DNA of 64,000 nt from contig JANQRP010000032.1 of NCBI GenBank assembly GCA_028284495.1, positions 168,615 through 232,614 of the forward strand, written 5' to 3'. Origin of the DNA: Longimicrobiales bacterium (GTDB lineage Bacteria; Gemmatimonadota; Gemmatimonadetes; Longimicrobiales; Gaopeijiaceae). The translations under genes were made by a program, and so were the position numbers. The notes under the pieces are model-generated. The model was not told where the DNA came from, did no database searches, and saw nothing but the letters and a program-made list of their open reading frames with translations. How positions within the stretch are numbered: the first letter of the stretch is position 1; every line of letters begins with the position of its first letter. Shown here piece by piece: positions 25,383-34,248 of the stretch.

Positions 25383-26705
25383 ATGCGCGCTGGACACGTA
25401 CGGTTCGCCGCCCCGTTGCTCGCCACCTTCCTGTTCTCCGCGTGCGGAGGCGATGCCACGTCCGGCGGGCCCGCCGGACTCGGTGGCGCCGACTTCGACC
25501 TCGCGTGGTCGACGGATGTGGCGTATACGCTGGGTGGATTCGAGGCGATGGACTGGGACGCCTTCGGCAACGTGAGTGGCGTCGGGTTCGACCGCGACGG
25601 CAACCTCTACATCCTCGATTCCCAGGCGGCGACCGTGCACGTGGTCGATCCGAGCGGCGAGCGGATTCGGAGCTTCGGGCGTCAGGGCGAGGGCCCCGGC
25701 GAACTCAATCAGCCGCAGTCGCTGGTCGTGCTTCCCGACGGCACCGCGGCGGTGTACGACTTCGGGAAGTTCGGGTGGGTGAAGTACGGGCCGGACGGGG
25801 AGTGGATCGAGGACGTGACCTCGCCGGATCCCGGCAACATCCAGCTCCTCGGGAACTTCAGCGTGGCGGGCGACGAGGCGGTGCTGGCCGAGGTGGTGGG
25901 CCGGATCCGGATGTCTCGGGGAAGCGGCGACGAGGACGCCGAGAGTGGGGAGGCGGAGCAGCTCGGGGACCCGCTCGTACGCATGACGCTCGACGGAGCG
26001 GAGACGACCACCGTGTTCCGCGCCTGGGATCCACCGGACCCGGAGGGGCCCGAGCGTGAGTTCAGTGCGGGTAACGCCGCGGGAAACGCGATCCAGTTGC
26101 GGATGCCGCAGATCCGGGCCTTCGAACCCGAGTTCAGCTTCGCGGGTCTCCCCGACGGCGGATTCGTGGCGGTCGACAGCACGACGTACCGCGTCGAGGT
26201 CTTCGACGCGGCCGGGCAGCCCGTGGGCACGATCACGCGCCCGATCTCACCGACGGCGGTGACGCCGGCGATCGAGCAGTCCGAGCGGGAGCGGCGTCTC
26301 GCGGCGGTCGACGAGCGGGAGGCGCAGGGCGGCCAGACCGGTCGGGTCGTGATGCTCGGCTCCGGGGGCGGCGGGAACTTCGACATGTCCGGAATGAACG
26401 ACATGGAGCGGGAAGGGATCGCCAACATGGTTTTCTGGCCCGAGGTGCCGGTCGTCGAGGACCTCGGCGCCGACTGGTCCGGTCGCATCTGGGTGCAGCG
26501 TTCGTCCGGGCAGCCGGGCGAGGACGGTCCGACGGACATCGTTCTCGCGGACCAGACCTACATCGGGACGCTACCCGCCGACGGGCTCCGCATCCCGGAC
26601 GCCTTCGGCCCGAACGGACTCGCCGCCTGGATCGAGCGCGACGAGTACGAGGCCGAGCGGGTCGTGGTCGCGCGGATCGTGGAGGGCGACCCTTCCACGC
26701 AGTAG
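25383..26705 (+). CDS. 6-bladed beta-propeller lipoprotein (paralog 5)
   Basis: 440 residues from the ATG at 25383. Signal peptide with lipobox (TFLFSAC). Blade signatures GVGFDRDGNLYILD and GRQGEGPGELNQPQSLVVL, and the ending ERDEYEAERVVVARIVE, place it with the other four paralogs. A Gly/Asn/Met-rich insert (GSGGGGNFDMSGMNDME) interrupts the propeller. Divergent from the aminotransferase. Its stop codon lies in the first copy of an 11-bp triple repeat. Confidence 0.78.
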   Translation: MRAGHVRFAAPLLATFLFSACGGDATSGGPAGLGGADFDLAWSTDVAYTLGGFEAMDWDAFGNVSGVGFDRDGNLYILDSQAATVHVVDPSGERIRSFGRQGEGPGELNQPQSLVVLPDGTAAVYDFGKFGWVKYGPDGEWIEDVTSPDPGNIQLLGNFSVAGDEAVLAEVVGRIRMSRGSGDEDAESGEAEQLGDPLVRMTLDGAETTTVFRAWDPPDPEGPEREFSAGNAAGNAIQLRMPQIRAFEPEFSFAGLPDGGFVAVDSTTYRVEVFDAAGQPVGTITRPISPTAVTPAIEQSERERRLAAVDEREAQGGQTGRVVMLGSGGGGNFDMSGMNDMEREGIANMVFWPEVPVVEDLGADWSGRIWVQRSSGQPGEDGPTDIVLADQTYIGTLPADGLRIPDAFGPNGLAAWIERDEYEAERVVVARIVEGDPSTQ

Positions 26706-26731
26706 GGACGCAGTAGGGACGCAGTAGGGAC
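26699..26731 (+). repeat. Three tandem copies of an 11-bp repeat
   Basis: GCAGTAGGGAC occurs three times without gaps at 26699-26709, 26710-26720 and 26721-26731. The first copy contains the TAG stop of the propeller gene, and each copy contains AGGGA, which resembles a ribosome site. The following glycosyltransferase start is at 26744. Probably replication slippage. Confidence 0.9.
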
Positions 26732-26743
26732 GAAGCAGACGCG

Positions 26744-27979
26744 GTGCGGGCACGCGCCGGGATGGTCCGGGTACCCGCTTCCGTGCTCTGGATCACCCTT
26801 GCGACCCTCCCGTGGGTCCTCGTCCTCGGATTCCTCGTCCTTAGAGTCCGCCTGCCGCACCGCCTTCCGCCCGCGCCCGACACCGTCGACGGTGGCTGGC
26901 GGCGCGTGTCGGTCGTCGTCCCGGCGCGGAACGAGGAACGCAACATCGAACGCGTCGTCCGATCGCTGGCGGCCAGCGACTACCCGGCCCTCGAAGTCGT
27001 CGTCGTCGATGATCGGAGCGAGGATCGGACGACGGAGGTCGCCCGGGCGGTGGCGTCCGAGCTGGCGGGGTCGGGCGTCGAGATCCGGGTCGTCGAGGGG
27101 GCCGACCTTCCCGAGGGCTGGCTCGGCAAGCCGTGGGCGTGCCATCAGGGCGGACTCGCGGCGACCGGCGACTACCTCCTCTTCACCGACGCCGACACTC
27201 GACACTCCCCCGGACTGCTCCGACGCGTGGTCGCCGACCTCGAGGGCTCCCGCGCCGACGTGATGTCGCTGATGGGGCGCCAGCTCATGGAGACGTTCTG
27301 GGAGCGGATCGTCCAGCCGCAGATCTTCACGTCGCTGCTCTTCCGCTACACGAACGTCCGCGACCCGCACCCGCCCGAGAAATGGCGGGACGCGATCGCC
27401 AACGGGCAGTACATCTTCTTCCGCCGCGCAGTGTGGGAGGCGATCGACGGGCATGCCGCGGTGAAGGGGGAGGTGGTGGAGGACATGAAGATGGCCCAGC
27501 ACCTCGTCCGGTCCGGATACGACCTCGAGATCCGCATGGCGGAGGACGGGTTCGCGACGCGCATGTACGAGACGCTCGACGAACTCGTCCGAGGCTGGTC
27601 GAAGAACGTCATTCTGGGGGGCACCGCGACGATTCCACCGGGTCTGCTGCGCCGGGTCGCGCCTGCCGGGATCTTCGCCGGCACCGTCTTTCTCTGGCTG
27701 ATGCCGCCCGCGCTGCTCGTCACCGGTCTCGTCGGCGCGGCGCCGTCCGTCACGACGTGGGGGTGGATCGTGGTGGGCACGAGTGCGGCCTTCTGGGCCG
27801 CGGTCTCGGCGCGCATGGGCGTGAGTCCGGTGTACGGTGTCGCATACCCGGTCGGGGCCGCGATCGGCGCATGGATCTATCTTCGGGCGTGGATTCGCGG
27901 CGGGAACGTCGAATGGAAGGGTCGCACGTACCGCGTGCGCGGTGTGGGCGACCCCGGTGAGCCGGGAGGGCTCGGGTGA
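26744..27979 (+). CDS. Family 2 glycosyltransferase (HpnB-like membrane form)
   Basis: 411 residues; GTG start at 26744 or ATG at 26762. An N-terminal helix (ASVLWITLATLPWVLVLGFL) is followed by a GT-A domain: VVVPARNEERNIERVV, DDRSEDRT, the DXD-like FTDADTRH and the acceptor-site EVVEDMKMAQHL; two or three C-terminal helices then anchor it. GEGGWLGKP-type sequence (PEGWLGKPWACHQG) is typical of hopanoid-associated HpnB-like enzymes. It transfers a sugar to a lipid or membrane acceptor. Its stop overlaps the sbtA GTG (GTGA). Confidence 0.85.
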   Translation: MRARAGMVRVPASVLWITLATLPWVLVLGFLVLRVRLPHRLPPAPDTVDGGWRRVSVVVPARNEERNIERVVRSLAASDYPALEVVVVDDRSEDRTTEVARAVASELAGSGVEIRVVEGADLPEGWLGKPWACHQGGLAATGDYLLFTDADTRHSPGLLRRVVADLEGSRADVMSLMGRQLMETFWERIVQPQIFTSLLFRYTNVRDPHPPEKWRDAIANGQYIFFRRAVWEAIDGHAAVKGEVVEDMKMAQHLVRSGYDLEIRMAEDGFATRMYETLDELVRGWSKNVILGGTATIPPGLLRRVAPAGIFAGTVFLWLMPPALLVTGLVGAAPSVTTWGWIVVGTSAAFWAAVSARMGVSPVYGVAYPVGAAIGAWIYLRAWIRGGNVEWKGRTYRVRGVGDPGEPGGLG

Positions 27980-28956
27980 ACGAATCGGGCGCGCTGTTGG
28001 AGATCCTTCGGGCGAATCTGCTGTCGCCCATCCCGCTCGCGTTCGCGCTCGGCATCGTGGCGCGCCTTCTCAAGAGCGAATTCTCGCTGCCGAAGGACAT
28101 CTACGCCGGACTCGGCGTGTACCTCCTGTTCGCGCTGGGCCTCAAGGGTGGCGTCGAGCTGGCGAGCGCCCCGCTCGGCGTGATCGTCGTACCCGCCCTC
28201 GTGACGCTCGGCCTCGGCCTCGTGCGTCCACTCACGAGCTACGGGGTCCTGCGCAGCGTAGGCCGGATGGGTGTCGCGGACTCGGCGGGGATCGCCGCGC
28301 ACTACGGATCGGTGTCCGCGGTGACGTTCATCGCGGCGCTCGCTTTCACGGACGGCGTGGGTGCGCCGGCCGAGGGCTTCATGCCCACGCTCCTCGCGAT
28401 CCTCGAGGTGCCCGGCATCGCGGTGGCGCTCATGATCGGCGCCGTTAGGCTGGGCGGCGACCGGCCGACCGGGGACGTCCTTCACGAGGTCCTGACGGGG
28501 CGGACCCTCATCCTGCTCGGTGGCGGGCTGCTGGTCGGAGCGCTGTCCGATCCGGGTGCGTGGGAGCAGGTGAAGCCGTTCTACGACGGGGCGATCTTCA
28601 AGGGCGCCCTCGTACTCTTCCTGCTCGAGATGGGGGTCGTGGCGGGGGAGCGCCTGGGCGACCTGCGGGAGACGGGCGCGTTCCTGCTCGCCTTCGGGAT
28701 CGTGATGGCGATCCTGCACGGAGCGCTCGGCGTGGTGGTCGGCACAATGGCCGGGCTGTCGCCGGGTGGCGCCACGGTGCTCGCGTCGATGGCGGCCAGC
28801 GCCTCCTACATCGCCGCGCCGCCGGCGGTCCGCATGACGCTGCCCGAGGCGAATCCGACGCTCTCGCTCACCGCTTCGCTCGCCATCACATTCCCCTTCA
28901 ACATCGTCGCGGGCATCCCGCTGTACTACGCGATGGCCACCTGGATGGCAGGCTGA
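27976..28956 (+). CDS. sbtA: Sodium-dependent bicarbonate transporter SbtA
   Basis: 326 residues, about ten transmembrane helices in two inverted repeats. The family hallmarks are visible: KDIYAGLGVYLLFALGLKGG in the first repeat, RMGVADSAGIAAHYGSVSAVTF with the conserved substrate loop, FYDGAIFKGALVLFLLEMG and AASASYIAAPPAVRMTLPEAN near the C-terminus. SbtA imports HCO3- with Na+ across the inner membrane. It overlaps the glycosyltransferase stop by 4 bases and precedes sbtB by 2 bases. The pair with sbtB supports the assignment. Confidence 0.93.
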   Translation: MNESGALLEILRANLLSPIPLAFALGIVARLLKSEFSLPKDIYAGLGVYLLFALGLKGGVELASAPLGVIVVPALVTLGLGLVRPLTSYGVLRSVGRMGVADSAGIAAHYGSVSAVTFIAALAFTDGVGAPAEGFMPTLLAILEVPGIAVALMIGAVRLGGDRPTGDVLHEVLTGRTLILLGGGLLVGALSDPGAWEQVKPFYDGAIFKGALVLFLLEMGVVAGERLGDLRETGAFLLAFGIVMAILHGALGVVVGTMAGLSPGGATVLASMAASASYIAAPPAVRMTLPEANPTLSLTASLAITFPFNIVAGIPLYYAMATWMAG

Positions 28957-28958
28957 GG

Positions 28959-29273
28959 ATGGACCTTCACGAACTCTACGTCGTCACGATCATCGCCGAG
29001 CCGGTGCTCGAGGACCACATCACCCGGGACCTGCTCGCCCAGGGCGCGACCGGGTTCACCGTCATCGAGGCGCGCGGGAAGGGGACGCGTGGCATCCGAA
29101 CGGGAGACATCCCCGGCCAGAACGTCCGGATCGAGACCGTCGTCTCGAAGCCGGTGGCCGAGCGGATCCTGAAGCGCGTCCAGGACAAGTGGTTCGCCTC
29201 GTACGCCGTCATCGCGTGGACGCACCCGACCAAGGTGGTCCGCGGCGACAAGTACGTGGCCGACGACGCGTGA
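28959..29273 (+). CDS. sbtB: PII-like carbon-sensing protein SbtB
   Basis: 104 residues, PII ferredoxin-like fold: ELYVVTIIAEPVLEDHITRD first strand-helix, a T-loop region (ARGKGTRGIRTGDIPGQN) and NVRIETVVSKPVAERILKRV. SbtB forms trimers that bind cAMP, AMP or ADP and gate SbtA. The C-terminal Cys pair (R-loop) of many cyanobacterial SbtB proteins is absent, so redox control is unlikely. 2 bp after sbtA; its stop overlaps the queG start. Confidence 0.9.
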   Translation: MDLHELYVVTIIAEPVLEDHITRDLLAQGATGFTVIEARGKGTRGIRTGDIPGQNVRIETVVSKPVAERILKRVQDKWFASYAVIAWTHPTKVVRGDKYVADDA

Positions 29274-30463
29274 CGTCACCCTCGGTTGCGGACCTGGTCA
29301 CGGAGATTCGCGGGGAAGCCGCGGCCCTCGGGTTCGCGGCCGTCGGGGTAGCCGCGCCCGACCCGTCCGGGCACATCGCGGCCTACCGGAGCTGGGTCGG
29401 GAGCGGCCGACATGCGGACATGGAGTACCTGGCGCGCGACGACGCCATGGACCGTCGGGCGAACCCGGGGTGGCGAGAAGGCTTCTGCCCGTCGTCGCTG
29501 GTCGTGGTGGCCCACCCGTACGGGGCGGCGGATCCGGACGGGGTCCCGGGCGACCCCTCGATTGGCGTCATCGCCCGATACGCACGGGGCCGCGACTACC
29601 ACAACGTGCTCCGGAAGCGGCTCGGCACGCTTCTCGACTCGATCGATGCGGCGGCCCGTCGGCTCGGCGTGGCCGACGGGGTGGAGGGCCACGTCTTCGT
29701 CGATGCCGGCCCCGTGCTCGAGCGGGAGCTTGCGCAGCGCGCGGGACTGGGATGGTTCGGGCGGAACACGATGCTCATCGATCCCGCGCGCGGCTCGTAC
29801 TTCCTCGTCGGCGTGCTCGCCATCGATTTCGAACTGACGCGCTCCGCCCCCTTCGAGCCCGACCGGTGCGGATCCTGCTCGGCGTGCATCCCGGCGTGTC
29901 CCACCGGGGCGCTGGAAGGGCGCGACGAGACCGGCGCGCCGGTCCTCGACGCCCGGAAGTGCATCTCGTACTGGACCATCGAGACCGACGCACCGATCCC
30001 GCTCGAGATCCGCGCCGCGATGGGCAACCGCGTGTTCGGCTGCGACATCTGCCAGGAGGTCTGCCCGTGGAACCGGTTCGCGGATGCCGCCGGGGATCCT
30101 GCGTACGCCGCCCGCGGCCCCGGTGAGCCCCCGCCGGGCGTCGAGCCGCTTCCGGGCGAGGAGCGTTTCGACCACCCCGGTACCGCATCGCCGCGGCTGG
30201 TCGATCTGTTCGAGATGACCGAGCCGGAGTGGCGCGCCTGGTCCCGCGGCTCACCGCTTCGGCGGACAGGCTTCCACGGGTTCAGGGGGGTCGTGGCCGT
30301 GGCGCTGGGAAACTGGCTCGCCGGGGTGGACGTGGCCGGTGAGGACGCGCGTCGGGCCCTGGACCTGCTGCGCGCCGCCGCGGCGGGCGCGCATCCTGTG
30401 GTTCGTGGGCACGCCGCCTGGGCGCTCGGTCGGGCCGGATTCGATCCGGCGCGCGAGGCGTGA
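29270..30463 (+). CDS. queG: Epoxyqueuosine reductase
   Basis: 397 residues from a GTG overlapping the sbtB stop (GTGA). Cobalamin-binding N-terminal domain, then two [4Fe-4S] sets: CGSCSACIPACPTGAL and CDICQEVCPWNRF. The C-terminal third carries a HEAT-like helical repeat (RALDLLRAAAAGAHPVVRGHAAWALGRAG is its core). QueG reduces epoxyqueuosine in tRNA to queuosine, the last biosynthetic step. Its coupling to sbtAB is not functionally obvious. queE lies 10 kb away. Confidence 0.93.
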   Translation: MTSPSVADLVTEIRGEAAALGFAAVGVAAPDPSGHIAAYRSWVGSGRHADMEYLARDDAMDRRANPGWREGFCPSSLVVVAHPYGAADPDGVPGDPSIGVIARYARGRDYHNVLRKRLGTLLDSIDAAARRLGVADGVEGHVFVDAGPVLERELAQRAGLGWFGRNTMLIDPARGSYFLVGVLAIDFELTRSAPFEPDRCGSCSACIPACPTGALEGRDETGAPVLDARKCISYWTIETDAPIPLEIRAAMGNRVFGCDICQEVCPWNRFADAAGDPAYAARGPGEPPPGVEPLPGEERFDHPGTASPRLVDLFEMTEPEWRAWSRGSPLRRTGFHGFRGVVAVALGNWLAGVDVAGEDARRALDLLRAAAAGAHPVVRGHAAWALGRAGFDPAREA

Positions 30464-30668
30464 CCGGACGGGGCACGAACCCTGCACTCTGATCGGGCTG
30501 TCCGGCCGCGATTCGCGGTCACGCAGCGCCGATGACGGGCCGTCCGACGTCGGGCCGGCCGCCGACGCGTCCTTCCGGGGACACTCGATGTCCAGTTTCG
30601 TGTACGACTTGCCCCCGGGCGCTCCGTCCGCATCTCCGACAGCTTCGCCTCGCCCGATTCCCCATCGC

Positions 30669-32675
30669 ATGACCCGTAGCCACACCGCCTTCGCGCTTCT
30701 CGCGACGGCCCTCACGCCGCTCGCGCTGGATGCCCAGGACCCCGATTCCGTGCCGCCGGACTCGGTCGTGATGCGCATGCAGGGCATCGACGTTCGGGCG
30801 CAGCGCCCGATCACGATCGTCGGCGGCGCGACGGCGCTGGACATCGACGTGTCGCGCCTCGACCTGGCTCCGGCCGCGACGGTGGAGGACGTCTTTCGGG
30901 TGATTCCGGGGCTCCATGTCCGTACGAATTCGCGCGGCCAGGCCGAGGTGACGGTGCGGGGCTCCGAATCCCGTCAGGTCGCCGTGCTCCTCGACGGCGC
31001 GCCGCTCACCCTGGCGTGGGACGCCCGGACGGACGTCTCCGTATTGCCCGCCACGGCCCTTCGCAGCGTGCGTTTCGTGCGAGGCCTGTCGACGGTGCTC
31101 AAGGGGCCGAACGTTCTCGGGGGCGTCGTGGAGCTGAGCCTGACCGACGATGCAACGCCGGGCTCGAGCGTATCGGTCGGCGCGGACGAACTCGGTGGCT
31201 GGTCGATGTCGGCCACGGCCACACGCTCGTTCGCCGGGGGTGCGGGGGTGCTGAGGGCAGGCGGCGGGTGGAGGGACTCACCGGCCGCGACGCTTCCCGG
31301 GGGTGTCGAGGAACGCCCCGGGGGAGTCTCGGGCCAGCGGCTCAACACCGACTTCCAGAACCTCGACGGTTTCGTGGCCGCGAAGTACATCGCCACGTCG
31401 GGTGCCTGGCTGAGCGGGTCGCTGACCGCGCACCGATCGGAGCGCGGAATCGCGGCCGAGCTCGGGTTCGAGGACGCCCGGTTCTGGCGGTATCCGCGCA
31501 GCGCTCGGTCGGTGGTCGCACTCCGGGGCGGCACGGGTGAGCGGCCCACCGCGTTCGGCTCGGGCCGCATCGAGGCCGGCCTGTTCGTGGACGAGCTCGA
31601 CGAGGAGATCGCGGCCTACGACGGGCCGGATTACTCCACCGTGCTGGAGACCGAGAGCGGCGAAGGCCGCACGGTTACGGGTCGCATCCGGGCCGACCAC
31701 ACGCTCGGCGAACGTGGGGTGGTCCGGGCGTCCGTCGACTACGGGATCGTGCGACACGACGAGCGCATTGGGGTCGAGGCTCGCTCGTACGAGCAGCGTC
31801 TTCTGAGCGCGGGCACCGAGGCCGAGTGGGACCTCGTCAGGGGCGGGTCCGCTCTGGACCGGCTGACCGCTTCGGCGGGCGTCGTGCTGGACCGCGCGAC
31901 CACGCCGGAGTCGGGGGATCTGCCGTCTCTCCCGACCATCGACGACTGGGGCGCGCGACTCGGCCTTTCGGCCACCGTCAATCAGGGACGGACGCTCCTG
32001 CACGCAGGCGTCAGCCGCAGGGGACGGTTTCCCTCATTGCGCGAGACCTACTCCGAGGCGCTCGACACCTTCGTGCCGAACCCCGACCTCGGCCCCGAGC
32101 GGCTCGTGGCGCTCGAGGCGGGCGTCACGACGCAGGTCGGCAACGGCGAGGTCCAGGTCGTCGGCTTCACCCAGCGGCTCACGGACGCCATTCGGCGGAT
32201 CACCTTCCCCGACGGACGCCGTCAGCGGGTGAACTCGGACCGGCTCGAGAGTGCCGGTATCGAGCTGTTCGGGACCCAGACGTTCGGTCCCCTGACGACG
32301 GGCGGCGACCTGCGACTTCAGGCGGTCGACCTCGCGGACGCGGCGTCGGCACTCTCGGTCGAGCCCGAAAACGTGCCCGAGCAGGAGGGACGGCTCTGGG
32401 CGGAGTGGTCACTCGCGCCCGACGTGCGACTCCGCGGCGAGGCCGAGTATACGGGCTCGCAGTTCTGCCAGAATCCCTCCACGGGCGCGGACGTCGAACT
32501 GGACGGTGGCACCTGGCTGAACGCCGTCGTGTCGCGCGTGTGGGTCGTGAGCGGACTCTTCGAGCGCCTCGAGACGACCTTCCGCGCGACCAACCTGACC
32601 GACACGGCGCTCTACGATCAGTGTGGTCTGCCGCGTCCGGGGCGAACCCTGTCCGTGCAGGTCCGGTTGTACTGA
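30669..32675 (+). CDS. TonB-dependent outer-membrane receptor
   Basis: 668 residues from the ATG at 30669, with signal peptide (FALLATALTPLALDAQ). Plug domain is shown by TVEDVFRVIPGLHVRTNSRG, EVTVRGSESRQVAVLLDGAP and FVRGLSTVLKGPNVLGGVVEL; the C-terminal barrel ends RTLSVQVRLY with the usual terminal aromatic. TonB receptors import siderophores, cobalamin or other large ligands across the outer membrane. The ligand is not evident. The 200 bp upstream have no recognisable B12 riboswitch or Fur box. Confidence 0.9.
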   Translation: MTRSHTAFALLATALTPLALDAQDPDSVPPDSVVMRMQGIDVRAQRPITIVGGATALDIDVSRLDLAPAATVEDVFRVIPGLHVRTNSRGQAEVTVRGSESRQVAVLLDGAPLTLAWDARTDVSVLPATALRSVRFVRGLSTVLKGPNVLGGVVELSLTDDATPGSSVSVGADELGGWSMSATATRSFAGGAGVLRAGGGWRDSPAATLPGGVEERPGGVSGQRLNTDFQNLDGFVAAKYIATSGAWLSGSLTAHRSERGIAAELGFEDARFWRYPRSARSVVALRGGTGERPTAFGSGRIEAGLFVDELDEEIAAYDGPDYSTVLETESGEGRTVTGRIRADHTLGERGVVRASVDYGIVRHDERIGVEARSYEQRLLSAGTEAEWDLVRGGSALDRLTASAGVVLDRATTPESGDLPSLPTIDDWGARLGLSATVNQGRTLLHAGVSRRGRFPSLRETYSEALDTFVPNPDLGPERLVALEAGVTTQVGNGEVQVVGFTQRLTDAIRRITFPDGRRQRVNSDRLESAGIELFGTQTFGPLTTGGDLRLQAVDLADAASALSVEPENVPEQEGRLWAEWSLAPDVRLRGEAEYTGSQFCQNPSTGADVELDGGTWLNAVVSRVWVVSGLFERLETTFRATNLTDTALYDQCGLPRPGRTLSVQVRLY

Positions 32676-32682
32676 GCGACCC

Positions 32683-33066
32683 TCAGAACGGCTTGTAGAG
32701 CGCGATCCACCCCGCCAGCGCCGCGAGCACCGGAACGAGCAGAAGAGCCGGCGTAGCGAGCCGCGGTGAGCGACGGGCGGCGACGAAGCCACCCAGGATC
32801 ACCCAGATGCCCAGCTTGGCCCAGATCCACGAGGGCAGCGCCAGGCCCTCGGTGACGTCCAGACGGGCCAGCATCCCGAACCCGCCCAGCAGAATCAGGA
32901 ACAGCGCGGTCCCGTGTGCCGCGATGAGGCGGCGTGCCCACGGGTCGACCGACTCCTCGGAATCCCGCCAGAGGGCGGCGGCTCTCGCGAGCGTGGCGGA
33001 AAGCGCCACCATCAGCAGGAAGACGCCCGTGTAATGGACGACCTTGTAGACGGTGTAGGAGATCAC
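32683..33066 (-). CDS. Four-helix membrane protein (SirB2-like)
   Basis: 127 residues, almost entirely hydrophobic: four predicted helices (YTVYKVVHYTGVFLLMVALS, GTALFLILLGGFGMLARLD, SWIWAKLGIWVILGGFVAA and TPALLLVPVLAALAGWIAL). The His in VVHYTGVF and the Gly-rich second helix recall SirB2-type small membrane proteins. Function unknown. Convergent with the TonB receptor, 7 bp apart. Confidence 0.65.
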   Translation of the reverse strand: MISYTVYKVVHYTGVFLLMVALSATLARAAALWRDSEESVDPWARRLIAAHGTALFLILLGGFGMLARLDVTEGLALPSWIWAKLGIWVILGGFVAARRSPRLATPALLLVPVLAALAGWIALYKPF

Positions 33067-33088
33067 GTGGCAACCATGGACGTCGGTG

Positions 33089-33769
33089 TCACGCCGCTGA
33101 GGAGAACCAGTCCCGCCACGATGTGGACAGTGCGGGGTGCGCGGCGGCGCGTACCCGGACCTCCGGGTCGGGATCCCGCCCCGTGAAGAACTCGACGATC
33201 TCGTGGATGGTCAGTCGAATCGGGTGGCGCGACTCCGACACGATCGGGTCGCCCGCCGAGACCTCACCCGCCTCCTCGATGGCGAAGTAGAGCCCGTTCC
33301 TTCCGGCCTCGTGGAAGCGACGGGTCATGAGCGGGTCGCGAAAGCGAAGCCCCAGCTTCGAACAGGGCATGCGCGGCTCGGTCACCCGCAGCAGGGCCGA
33401 CCCGACGCGAATCAGGTCCCCGACACCGGCCTCGGTCTCGAGGAGTCCCGTCGTGGTGAGGTTCTCTCCGAAGGCACCGGGGCCGTCGACGACATGGCTC
33501 TGCGGCGGGTCGAGCGTCTCGCGCCACCAGGCGTAGTGCTCCCACGGATAGGCATACACCGACTTGGTCGGTCCCCCATGCACCGAGAGGTCCGCCTGTT
33601 CGTCGCCCGACATCTGCACGCCTTCGACCCGAGCCGGCCCCTCGACCGGTTCCTTGAAGATGCCGGTCCGCCAGGTTCGGCCCCACCAGTCGACCTCGCG
33701 TGCCCGTCCGACGTTCACGGATCGGACCCGCCCGATGGCCTCGCCGGGGCGCGCGTCGTTGCCGTTCAC
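33089..33769 (-). CDS. MOSC domain protein (YiiM-like)
   Basis: 226 residues. Beta-strand MOSC fold: SVNVGRAREVDWWGRTW, ADLSVHGGPTKSVYAYPWEHYAWW, GAFGENLTTTGLLE and the conserved Cys in TEPRMPCSKLGLRF, the family's presumed molybdenum/sulfur site. YiiM-like proteins detoxify N-hydroxylated purines or handle sulfurated molybdenum cofactor. The C-terminal extension (about residues 190-226) is helical. It runs the same way as the VOC gene upstream and the small membrane gene downstream. Confidence 0.87.
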   Translation of the reverse strand: MNGNDARPGEAIGRVRSVNVGRAREVDWWGRTWRTGIFKEPVEGPARVEGVQMSGDEQADLSVHGGPTKSVYAYPWEHYAWWRETLDPPQSHVVDGPGAFGENLTTTGLLETEAGVGDLIRVGSALLRVTEPRMPCSKLGLRFRDPLMTRRFHEAGRNGLYFAIEEAGEVSAGDPIVSESRHPIRLTIHEIVEFFTGRDPDPEVRVRAAAHPALSTSWRDWFSSAA

Positions 33770-33787
33770 GGCCGCCCGAGCTCCGCC

Positions 33788-34159
33788 TCAGCGGTGCTGG
33801 TCGATCAGGATGGGATTCCCATCCGGATCCTCGAGGACGATGGATGCCGGCCCCTCGGTTTCCGGCTCCGGCCGCTGGATCAGCTCGAGGCCCGAGGCCT
33901 CGAGTGCGTCGGCGAGATCTCTGACGTCCGTGAAGTCGTCGAGGTTCTGCGCGCTCTGATTCCACCCCGGATTGAAGGTCAGAATGTTCTTCTCGAACAT
34001 CTTCTCGAACAGGCCGATCACGTGCTCGCCGTTCTTGAGGATGGCGTAGCGCATGTCGCCGTTGTCACCGAGCGGCTCGAACCCGAGCTTCGCGTAGAAG
34101 GCGATCGAGACGTCGAGGTCCTCGACGGCGAGACTGATGGAGAAGGCTCCGAGCTGCAT
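33788..34159 (-). CDS. VOC (glyoxalase/dioxygenase-superfamily) protein
   Basis: 123 residues, single VOC domain: [23 protein letters not shown], then [18 protein letters not shown] and the C-terminal [17 protein letters not shown]. The pattern F-Y-x-x-L-G-F and E-D-P-D-G-N-P are family signatures. Members form dimers that bind metal and small ligands (antibiotics, methylglyoxal adducts or quinones); function unpredictable. The start at 34159 was chosen because the longer frame overlaps the LysR gene. Confidence 0.88.
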   Translation of the reverse strand: MQLGAFSISLAVEDLDVSIAFYAKLGFEPLGDNGDMRYAILKNGEHVIGLFEKMFEKNILTFNPGWNQSAQNLDDFTDVRDLADALEASGLELIQRPEPETEGPASIVLEDPDGNPILIDQHR

Positions 34160-34248
34160 GTTCGCTCCGGGGTGGCGTGGGGGACGGAACGCGCCGGGGG
34201 CCGACACGGGGTTGGCAGTGTGCACCCGCCGCCGGCTCCGAACAACGC

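Noticed and set aside
30464..30668. Possible cobalamin riboswitch before the TonB receptor
   Set aside because: No B12-box or GCCACTG-like core and no stable pseudoknot arrangement can be found; the gap is only 205 bp.
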